From positions 21,411,444 through 21,475,443 of the forward strand of contig NC_068979.1 in assembly GCF_016808095.1 (NCBI RefSeq): a stretch of DNA of 64,000 nt. Reading direction: 5' to 3'. The stretch comes from Vigna angularis. Lineage: Eukaryota > Streptophyta > Magnoliopsida > Fabales > Fabaceae. The position numbers and the translations under genes are program-made. Every line of letters starts with the position of its first letter. Positions within the stretch are counted from its first letter, which is position 1. The notes beneath the pieces are model-generated. The model was not told the origin of the DNA. It searched no databases and saw only the letters and a list, made by a program, of their open reading frames with translations. Positions 52,016 to 62,365 of the stretch are shown one piece after another.

Positions 52016-54500
52016 GCAGAGAGAAAAATGTTTGATTGTTTTGAATTTGAAATTTGGAATTGGTTGAAATTTTGAGATGTTGAAAATTTTTTTGATTTTT
52101 GATTTTTGATTTTTTTTTTTTTTTTAAATTTTGAAATTAAGAAACAAGGTGTTGCTTTTTTGTCAAGTATATGGAATCTTGATATGCAAGAGAAACTTGG
52201 TTGATGAAAATTTTGAAATTTGGAGAAGAAAACTTTGAGGCATGTTGATTTTTTTTTTGTGTTTTTGAAGGAAGAAGATTTGGTGAAAACATGTAATTTT
52301 GAAATTGAAGGAGAAAGCTTTGATGCATGTTGATTTTTTTTGTCTTTTTTGAAGGAAGGAAATTTGGTGAATATTCATGGAGGCAAATTCAAAGTTGATG
52401 AAAATATGCATATGATGTATTGGAAGATTATGAAACTATGACATTTTTTTTTACTGAGTCAATTTGCTTTCTTTGAAATCATCAAATTTATGACGATTTA
52501 GACTTCCAATTTCCTTTCAATGGATGTCCAATTCTAAAGTCAATTGTTCAAAATGAAGCTTGTGTGCCACACATTTCTTGACGAGATACTAGTGTGTACA
52601 TGCTTGATATCAAGGGTTGGGACAAAAAATGTGAAGGATGATTGGAAGGATTTGGAGAGTACCGGGTGGGCCACTCGAGCCTCTTACTCCTTAAAACGGC
52701 TACAAATGCCAATGTGAGCTAGTAGATACTCAGAAGCTGCTCCAGTTTGGAGCATGATAAAAGTATTTGCATGGACAAATGTATCTGTGAATTGTGAGGG
52801 AACAAGTCATGAATCAGGGAGTGAGAATATCATGTGGGATTTGCAAATTGCCCCAATTTTGGTGGTTTTAGACTTTTGAAGTTTGGGGCGAACCAAGATC
52901 ATGCAAGGCCCAACAAGGGATGCCCCAGTCTTTGTATGAGCTTTGAATATTCAGATGAAAAAATTTGAGATTTAACAAAGTTGCTCAATACTCTGAATGG
53001 GTCGAAACACATGAAAGTTACAAAGTTGCCTTGGTTTTGGGTATGAGTCAATTAAGCGAGGTTCAACAAAAGGTTGCCCCCCATTTTGAGTTTACGAATG
53101 ATAAGATGGACTCAAAATCAGACAAAGCCCCAAAGTGTCTGCCCCTGTTTTGAGGGTGGATCCATGAATTTCAGTACGGACAAATCTGAGAGGCCCAACA
53201 AGGGATGCCCCGGTCTTGGTACGAACTTTGAATATACAGATGAAACAAATGTGAGACTAACAAAGTTGCACCATATTTTGAAAGGGCCAAAACATATGAA
53301 ATAAAGTTGCCCAAAATTGTCCCCTAGTTTGGGAATCGGGGGAAGAGTTTGAATGGGATTTGAATGTGTTCAGGAATTTGTGATGGATATGGAAAGAATT
53401 GGCTTGAAAAGATTGCCCCAATTGGCTTGATTCTCCTTTGTATAATTTTGATCAATAGGGAGTTCCCTTCATCCGTGGACAATTATTTTCATCATCATTT
53501 TTTTAACTACATTGTTGGTCATTTTTGTCTTGTTTCAAAATTAAGCTTCATGAAAAATTAAGCAACCATCATTCAATATGTGTGGACTTTTATTGGGCTT
53601 GTAATGTGGCTTGGGCTAAGGGTATTGAAAGAAAGGATATAAAGGCTCAAATAAAATTTTGTGGGTATTTTTTTTTTTTTTTGAAAAAACAAGAGTTACC
53701 ATCTATACTTTGTATCAGTTATTTGTCAAAACTGTTGACTATTTTGCCCTTTCTCAAATTTCATTCTTTGCTTGCCATCACTTTGTGATTCTTCGTATTT
53801 TAGCTTTGTTTTCTTTTTTTTTTTTTGCTGAATTCTCTTCGTTTGATCACTAAGTGTGTTCCTTTGCAATTTTGAGTCGATTTCTATCGTGATGGTAACC
53901 CTTGTTTGGGTAAAATTTGAAAAGAAATTTCTTATTGGCTCAAATTGGGTATCAAAGGATATATTTTTGTTTTTTTTTTTTTGGATGAATAAAAATGGCC
54001 ACACATCATTTCAAATATTGGTTGCTTCATTTTCAAAAGATTAATTAGGAGACAAGAATAAATGATCTCAACAAGAGTCATTTTTCATCCTTTTTTTTCT
54101 TTTTTCTTTTTTTCATTTTTTTTAACGGATTCCAGGATCTCCCAAATGAAAGCAGTGGAGGTATCGAAATATCTGCCCCAGTGTAAAGCTTAGTGTTTAT
54201 CATTTGGGCTTAAGAACATGATTGGGCCAATCTCTTGGTATAATGAAGGTTGAAGGATGATGATTTCAAGCAATGCACACACAGATATCTCTTAAGAATA
54301 TTTGGCTCACACATTTGACTACAGTAGATTATGACATCCATTACATTTTTTTTGAAATCTCATAAAATGGATAATTTGCATCGAAAACAAATGACTCAAC
54401 TTTTGTGTATTTTTTTGGTTTTATGCATGAAGAAAAGTAAAATGAAATGAAAATGATGATGCTAGTTGAAAAACACATTTTTTTTTGGTTCAAAAATTGG
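52016..54500. other. conserved non-coding 3' region of Ogre-2
   Basis: Collinear with 23306-25536, including the duplicated GCCCAACAAGGGATGCCCC blocks at 52909 and 53193. No gene supported. Confidence 0.6.
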
Positions 54501-54506
54501 GTCTGG

Positions 54507-55165
54507 TGGCCAGTATGAAAACTGGGCTTGGGGGCCAGTATGAAAACTGGGCTTGGGGGCCAGTGTGAGAACTGGGCTTACGGGCCAGTGTGAGCTGGGC
54601 TTAGGGGGCCAGTGTGAGCTGGGCTTAGGGGGCCAGTGTGAGAACTGGGCTTACGGGCCAGTGTGAGCTGGGCTTAGAGGGCCAGTGTGAGCTGGGCTTA
54701 GGGGGCCAGTGTGAGCTGGGCTTAGGGGGCTAGTGTGAGCTGGGCTTAGGGGGCTAGGTTGAGCTGGGCTTAGGGGGCCAGTGTGAGCTGGGCTTAGAGG
54801 GCCAGTGTGAGAACTGGGCTTAGGGGGCCAGTGTGAGAATTGGGCTTACGGGCCAGTGTGAGCTGGGCTTAGGGGGCCAGTGTGAGCTGGGCTTAGGGGG
54901 CCAGTGTGAGAACTAGGCTTACGGGCCAGTGTGAGCTGGGCTTAGAGGGCCAGTGTGAGCTGGGCTTAGGGGGCCAGGTTGAGCTGGGCTTAGGGGGCCA
55001 GTGTGAGTTGGGCTTAGGGGCCAGTGTGAGCTGGGCTTAGGGGGCCAGTGTGAGAACTGGGCTTTTATGGGCCAGTGTAGGAACTAGGCTTTTATGGGCC
55101 AGTGTAGGAACTGGGCTTTTGTGGGCCAGTCTAGGAACTGGGCTTTTGTGTGCCGAGTGCAGAAA
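54507..55165. repeat. CCAGT-N6-ACTGG hairpin minisatellite, Ogre-2
   Basis: About 26 units, most of the short GGGCCAGTGTGAGCTGGGCT form; the arms and 6-nt loop are kept. Same position as 25544-26371. Confidence 0.9.
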
Positions 55166-56447
55166 CTAGACTTGGTGAGCAATGCAAAGCTGATATGAGA
55201 AAATTAGATTTAGAAAAACGTTTGAAAATTAAAAAAGTTTTTTTTTTGTTTTTGTTTTTACTTTCTGACACGGGAAAATCCAGATCGGATCGGACCTGAG
55301 GAGAAGTAAAATAGAAGGAAGTTGGACTTACCAGGCACATTGACCCAATGGATCAGATGACCTGAGCCGTGTGAACTTGTCACAAGAAGATGACAAAGAA
55401 AACATTTTTTGCATTTTTCAAAGTTTATGGAACAAGCTAAAAGAAATTCATTTTTTAATTTTTTTGTTATGAGAGGATCTCACAAGATTGAACTAGAGAA
55501 AATTTTGCAACACAACTAGACTCAATGGGCCCAACACTATTCCTTTTTTACAATCATGACAAAATCTTCAGACAAAGGTTTGAATTCCTTTTTTTTTATC
55601 TTTTGCACAAATACTTGTTCACACAAATGAAAAGGGAAATTATGAATTGAAAACACAAAATCTACATAAACATGTATTTTTTATTTTTTCCAGAAATTCA
55701 GATGCACTGGTTCAAGAGAAACCACATATGACAAAGGGGCCTAATGGGCTCAAAAACTGTTCATCTTCATTCTCAGATTTTTTTTGTTACAAATTCAAAG
55801 AAAATCACACATGATAATTTGAACAAACGTACAAAACATCATTCAACAGCAAAAATGTGAAAACAAAATATTTTTGACATATTTTCAAAAGAAGTAGACT
55901 CGAGAGAAAACCACGAAGGCCATTAGGCCTAATGGGCTCGAGCACTGTTCCTTTTTCAATATTTTTGTTCTTAAATTTATTCAAAATGTAGAAGAAGAAA
56001 TAAAAACAAACAAAATGGTGTGATGTGAAATTACAAACATGCCAAAATAATTATTCACTCAAATTTATATTTTAGAAAGAATTGGGTTCAAAGAAAGCTA
56101 ACATGACAATGAGGCCCAATGAACCTGAAAAATGTCCTTTATCAAGCAAATAAAAAACAATTTTGAACACTTCAAATTTTACATCACTCCAATTATTATT
56201 ATTTTTTTTTGAAAATTTTCTATTTATCATATTTTTGACTTTTTTGTTTTATTTTTTTTTTTTGGTGAAATTGGATCATCTAAGAAGCTGAATTGGGCCG
56301 GATTGACCCAACAAAACCCTACCCATTTTCAGATTTTCAAAATTTTTGTTTTTTTTTTGTTTTTTTTTTTTTTGAACTCAGAAAGACCGGGACCGACACC
56401 AGGCGGTTGCAGCGACCGGAACTGTAGCCACAGTGGATTTGCTCAGC
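55166..56447 (+). other. putative upstream region of the Ogre-2 homeobox unit
   Basis: Non-coding, collinear with 26372-27457. A perfect 16-bp palindrome CCATTAGGCCTAATGG lies at 55920-55935, with GGGCCTAATGGGCTC near 55736 and TCAATGGGCCCAAC near 55523. Confidence 0.45.
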
Positions 56448-56454
56448 TATAAAA
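56448..56454 (+). promoter_or_regulatory. TATA box of the Ogre-2 homeobox unit
   Basis: TATAAAA after CAGTGGATTTGCTCAGC; leader exon to the CCAG/GTAAGT donor at 56644/56645. Confidence 0.55.
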
Positions 56455-56644
56455 TGGGTATCCCTTCAGCGTCTGAGCGGCATTTTCCCGATCTCGCTCT
56501 CTCTCTATCCTTCTCTTTCTCCCTCTTCTCTCTCTTCTCTCTCTTCCTTGAGCGTCTGGATTTCTACGAGGAGCCTCTGCCCCCGTGTGCTTTCGGAGGC
56601 GTCCCAGTGCCGCGACGAGCTTCTGTAAGCCCTTCTGCTTCCAG

Positions 56645-57356
56645 GTAAGTCCTCTAAGCTCTTAATCCTCTTTCTTTCCTTTAAGTTTTTTTTTTCGTTC
56701 TTCCTTTTTCCTTTCCTCCTCCCCTTTCAGCTTTCTGTTCTTCTTTTCCTCTTCCCTTTGATGCTTTCTTTTACTTTTAACTCTTTAGCTTTCTGTTTCT
56801 GCTTTCCTTCCCCTCCTCCCCTTTCTGTTTTTCTTTCCTTTTCGCCCTTCATTTTTTTCTGCTTTCCGCTTTGTCTGCTTTTATTTCCGTCTCACCCTTC
56901 TCTGCATTTCTTTCTGAGTCTCCTTTCCTCCTCTTTTTTTTCTTTAATTTTCAAAACTTAAAACACTTAAAAACACAACTGTCTTAAACTTAAGGGGTAT
57001 ATAGGCTGGAAACCAGACGTTTATCTCCCTTCGATTGAAGGTATGGCAGAGACAATCGGGTATAACAACGCCACGTACCCCATAAAAATAGAAAACTTAA
57101 AAAGAGAATTTTATTTGTATGAACCGGACATGGACAATATGGACAAGGACAAAAGGACATAGATCCGTTTAGGACCCTTTTTGCAAGGACCGTGAAACAG
57201 ATCCGAGACCAGACACTGAAATAACAAAGACTGACTGGACAAAAACATCTGAAAGGAAACAAAAACGAACAAAGAAAACACTGAAAATACTTTTTGTTTT
57301 ATGCTTTGTTATGTTTTTGTTCTTTTTTACTTTATTACATTTTTTTTATGTTTTAG
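56645..57356 (+). other. leader intron of the Ogre-2 homeobox unit
   Basis: GTAAGT donor at 56645, TTTTAG acceptor ending at 57356; 712 bp. It carries the same TATATAGG/hairpin block (56996-57080) as the other copies. Confidence 0.6.
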
Positions 57357-57374
57357 AAAACTTAGAGAGGAAAG

Positions 57375-57813
57375 ATGAGCGAGATGGAGATGGAGAGGTA
57401 CACCAGTCAGCGGTGGCGACCTACTGACGATCAGGTCAAAATGATGACCAATATCTACAATTACGGGGTCACACATCCTAGCAGAGCCCAAGTCGTCGAG
57501 ATTGCGTCTCGACTAAGGGTTTTCGCAGATGCCAGCGAATACAACGTGTACTGCTGGTTCAACAACCATGGCAATCGAGTCAGGCGTTGGCAAGCGGAGA
57601 TGGACCCCACCGGCACTCTCTTTTCACAACTGCCGCTATACATGTATGGTAAGCATCCTGATCACCTCCAACTTTTTTGAAAATTGCCCTTCCCCTTCTA
57701 TTATTGACACAGAATTTTTTTTGGCAGAATATGACTGGGTAATCATGAGGGCGCCGAGGCTGCTGGACTTGTTCCCCATTCCGATCATCATTGACGACGA
57801 TAGGGACGAATGA
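57375..57813 (+). pseudogene. antisense WUSCHEL/WOX-like homeodomain gene, C-terminally truncated
   Basis: Exons 57375-57648 and 57728-57813 with a 79-bp GT-AG intron at the same site as the other copies. The homeodomain is intact (QRWRPTDDQVKMM, recognition helix NVYCWFNNHGNRVRRW). The last exon keeps APRLLDLFPIPI, but a TGA at 57811-57813 replaces the CGA of Ogre-1, so the C-terminal ELSL motif is lost; the product would be 119 residues. Against Ogre-1 the first coding exon shows 12 silent and 8 replacement codon differences in 91 codons. It may still be functional as a short homeodomain plus WUS-box protein, so calling it a pseudogene is a judgement. Confidence 0.75.
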
Positions 57814-57955
57814 CAAATCCCTCCACCCATGCTTCTCACATTCCGAACCAGAGCTCCCTCGACGGAGCTCTCCCTTAGACCACCACAACCAGCTCGGGAA
57901 TTTTTTCGTTGAATTTTTTTTTATTTTTTATTTATTTTCATGGTCTGTAACTTAA

Positions 57956-57971
57956 CGATCACCCGTGATCG
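57956..57971. repeat. conserved dyad CGATCAC-N2-GTGATCG
   Basis: Third copy of the inverted repeat 3' of the homeobox unit. Confidence 0.7.
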
Positions 57972-58737
57972 AACCACGAACATTGCTTATTTGCTTATGT
58001 TTTATTTGCTTTTTTTTTATTTGAATTTGTGACTTTGCACTTTTTTTTTGTTATTTCTGCTTTTTTTTTTCTGGATTTTTATCTTATTTATCAAATGTTA
58101 AGATCGTATGAGTGTATTCAAAATGATGTCCTTGTTCAAAATCACCTCTCCGACCTTACTGTGAATCTCTCTTGATGGTGAAATGAAATAGATTTTTTTT
58201 TATTTTATTTTTCCTTAATTTCAGTCTAAACAAAATTTCTAATCTAAACAAAAATGATGGAAAACTGGGTTCAAAAAGAAAATAAAAATATTTACAAAGA
58301 AAATAAGAAAAAAAAGACTTCAAATAAAATGAGATCCGAAGTGAATGTCATGATCAAAAGCTTTGAACACTTATGCGTATGAGACAATGAAATGGGAAGA
58401 GAAGAACAAAGAACTCGTAAAACAAATTAAACAATTTGAAATTTTGATGACTCCCTCTTTTTTTTTGAAATTTTTTTTATTTGTTTTCTTCCACGACATC
58501 CTTGAGGAGCGATTTTGTGCTCAATGGAATATACCCGTGATGCTTTAACTATTATCGCTTTCCTTATTTTACTTTAAAACTCAGTGTGATATGAATCGTG
58601 TCGAAAAGCAAAAGACGAAAAAGTCGGATAATGAATGAAATCGCAGGCATTTATTGAAAGAAGTAACACTTAATACAACCAAAATTTTCACAAAACAGTG
58701 TTAATATCCCTTAGTAGCATCCCCTATCTCGGAATCA
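57972..58737. other. spacer between the Ogre-2 homeobox unit and pol
   Basis: AT-rich. A short + strand frame (58363-58548, ETMKWEEKNKELVKQIKQFE) is the best-preserved trace of the possible second antisense reading frame. Otherwise nothing is recognised. Confidence 0.4.
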
Positions 58738-61700
58738 TCATGCGTAAAACTTTTTTACCGCATCAGAATTGACCGGCAAAGGTAACTCCTCTCCGTCCAT
58801 CCTTGTGAGAATTAACGCCCCTCCAGAGAATGCCCTTTTTACTACAAATGGCCCTTCATAATTTGGGGTCCATTTGCCTCTGAAATCCCTTTGTATGGGC
58901 AATATCTTCTTTAACACCAGTTCGCCTTCATGAAATTCCCTTGGGTGTACTTTTTTATCGAAAGCCTTTTTCATTCTTCTTTGATACAATTGCCCGTGGC
59001 ACGCCGTTGTCAGTATCTTCTCTTCAATGAGATTGAGCTGGTCAAACCGAGCCTGAACCCACTCAGCTTCCTCCAATTGGGTTTCCAATAAAATCCGTAG
59101 AGATGGGATTTCCACCTCAAATGGAAGGACTGCTTCCATTCCATACACCAGCGAGAAAGGTGTTGCACCAGTTGACGTTCGTACTGACGTGCGATATCCA
59201 TGTAAAGCAAAGGGAAGCATTTCATGCCAATCCTTATAGGTGACCACCATCTTTTGCACGATCTTCTTGATATTCTTATTAGCGGCTTCTACTGCCCCAT
59301 TCATTTTTGGACGGTAAGGAGTAGAATTAAGATGATGAATTTTGAACTCCTCACATAATTCCGCCATCATCCGGTTATTTAGGTTGGTGGCATTATCAGT
59401 GATGATCTTGTTAGGCAACCCATATCTGCAGATCAATTCCTTTTTTATGAATCTGGTCACCACCTTTCTAGTCACATTGGCATAAGAAACAGCTTCAACC
59501 CACTTGGTGAAATAATCGATTACGACTAGTATGAAGCGGTGTCCATTTGACGCTTTTGGCTCTATAGCTCCAATAACATCTATCCCCCACATTGAAAATA
59601 GCCATGGTGCAGATAATACGTTCAAAGTTGTGGGCGACATATTGATATTGTCAGCATGCATCTGACATTTCTCGCACCTCCTCACGTGTGTACAACAATC
59701 ATTTTCCATAGTTAACCAGAAGTAACCAGCTCTCAAGATCTTCCTAGCCATCGAATGCCCATTCATGTGTGTGCCGAATGTACCTTCGTGCACTTCTTTC
59801 AATATCAATTCGGCTTCTTTTGTATCTACACATTTGAGGAGAATCATGTCATGATTTCTCTTGTATAAAATGTCCCCACTCAAAATAAAGCTACCAGCCA
59901 ACCTTCGTAACGACCTTTTATCATTTTCAGATGCTTTTTCAAGATATTCTCGAGTCTTAAGATAGTGCTTGATATCAAAGTACCAGGGTTTACCATCCAC
60001 CTCCTCCTTGATGAACTGGCAATATGCTGGCTCTGCATGGCTCTTCATTTCAATCACTGGTAATTCTGTATTTGGGTCAACCTCAAACATGGATGACAAA
60101 GTAGCCAACGCGTCTGCTAATTGGTTATCTTCCCGTGGTATGTGGTTAAATGTGATGATGTCGAAACACTCCATTAATCCTTTGATGTATGCCTGGTAAG
60201 GGATTAATTTTGTGTCTCTTGTTTCCCACTCTCCCTTCAACTGGTTGATGACTAAAGCTGAATCTCCATATACTTCCAGAATTTTCACTTTGAACTCTAT
60301 TGTCGCCCGAATACCCATAGCGCAGGCCTCATATTCTGCAATGTTATTCGTGCAATTAAAACACAGCCTTGATGTCATGGGCATGTACTGCTGCCCTGGA
60401 GAGATAAGTACTGCCCCTATGCCATGCCCCATCATATTCGATGCTCCATCAAATAGTAATATCCATGTTTCTTCGTCTCGGTCTTTCCTGCCTTCTTCGA
60501 ATAGAGCCATGATACCTTCATCGGGAAATTCAGGTTGCATTGGCTGATAATCGTTGATGGGTTGATGAGCTAAGTATTCTGCTAGAGAACTACCCTTGAC
60601 GGATTTTCGAGTAACATATACGATGTCATATTTTGACAATAGCACCTGCCACCGAGCTATCCTTCCAGTGAGAGCGGGCTTTTCAAAAATAAACTTGATA
60701 GGATCCATCTTGGATATCAACAATGTAGAGTGACTCAACATGTATTGCCTTAGGCGATGAGCGGCCCATGCCAATGCACAACAAGTTCGCTCTAACGATG
60801 AATATCGTTGTTCACAGTCTGTGAATTTCTTGCTCAAGTAATATATTGCATGCTCTCTTTTTCCAGCTTCATCATGTTGACCCAATACACAACCCATTGA
60901 CCTTTCCAATACAGTTAAGTACAAAATGAGTGGTCTTCCTGGCTCGGGTGGACGCAATACAGGTGGGTCTTGCAGGTATTGTTTGATTTTTTCAAAAGCG
61001 GCTTGACAATCCTCGTTCCAAACCATAACCTGATTCTTTCGTAGCAACTTGAACATTGGTTCGCAGGTAGCAGTTAATTGGGAGATGAATCTAGCAATGT
61101 AGTTCAATCCACCTAGAAAACCGCGAACCTCCTTCTCCGTGCTAGGCGTAGGCATTTCTGATATCGCTCGCACTTTGTCAGGATCCACTTCTATCCCTTT
61201 TTGGCTAACCACGAAGCCCAACAACTTCCCGGATTTCACTCCAAATGTGCATTTGGCAGGGTTTAACCTGAGTTTATACTTTCTCAATCTCTCAAATAAT
61301 TTCTTCAAGTTGAGGACGTGTTCTTCTTCCGATTCAGACTTTGCAATCATGTCATCCACATAAACCTCGATCTCCTTGTGCATCATATCATGAAAAAGTG
61401 TCACCATCGCCCTTTGATATGTTGCCCCGGCATTCTTGAGCCCGAAAGACATCACCTTATAACAAAAGGTCCCCCACAACGTGATGAAGGTCGTCTTTTC
61501 CATGTCCTCAGGCGCCATCTTAATCTGATTATACCCCGAAAAACCATCCATGAACGAAAATAGCGAGTACTTGGCTGTATTGTCAACTAAAGTGTCGATG
61601 TGTGGTAGCGGGAAGTTATCCTTCGGACTTGCACGATTCAAATCACGATAGTCGACGCACATTCGAACATTCCCATCTTTCTTAGGCACTGGTACAATAT

Positions 61701-62182
61701 TTGCCACCCATTGTGGGTATTTCGCCACAGCCAGAAATCCCGCGTCGAATTGCTTCTGTACCTCCTCCTTAATTTTCAATGACATCTCGGGCTTCATTCT
61801 TCTTAACTTCTGTTTGACCGGAAGACATTCCTGCTTAAGTGGGAGCTTGTGTTGCACAATATCGGTATCCAACCCTGGCATGTCATTGTAAGACCAAGCG
61901 AACACATCCTTAAACTCCTTCAGTAGGGCTTGCAGCTTTACCTTCACTTCCTCTTTCATAGTAGTGTCGATCCTTACTTCTTTCATCTCATCTTCCTCTC
62001 CCAAGTTGAGTATTTCAATTTCTTCCTGATGGGGTTTTATCTCTTTAGACTCTCGTTCCACTAATCTCAATAACTCTGGAGAGGTTTCCAGATCATCTTC
62101 TGGATCATCTTCCGCATTAATGACAGAGTGCTCCCACTTAGGGATATTGACATTATTATTTTCAAAACATTCATTGTCATAT
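58738..62182 (-). CDS. pol: Ogre-2 Pol: RT, RNase H, archaeal-type RNase H, integrase
   Basis: 1110 codons open from 62070 and upstream to the splice acceptor at 62183. It differs from Ogre-1 Pol at only a few percent of residues by eye. YVDDMIAKS (RT), a first RNase H without the catalytic aspartate, second RNase H with DGAS/AEYEA/YGDSA/LADALA, integrase zinc finger with the canonical EGTFGTHMNGH and CEKC, then GIDVIG, TDNATN and GAVEAANKN. Pol is intact although the gag-pro upstream has stops, so it was either inactivated recently or mobilised with help from intact relatives. Confidence 0.93.
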
Positions 62183-62365
62183 CTGCATTATTTAAGTTTG
62201 CGAAAAGAATAAATAAACAGGAAAAACGATGAAAAAGGCTAAATGATGATAGAAATGAGAACAAACACGATTCAAATATCACACTGAAAGTAAAATAAAA
62301 GCATCAACCCGTGAGCCATGAATCCCAAAGCTCGGGTGAAGCGATAGGGTTAATTAATATATTAC
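62183..62365 (-). other. gag-pro/pol intron of Ogre-2 (183 nt)
   Basis: Donor GAAAT/GTAATA overlapping the gag-pro stop and ATGCAG acceptor, at the same places as in Ogre-1; removal keeps the frame into pol. Confidence 0.72.
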
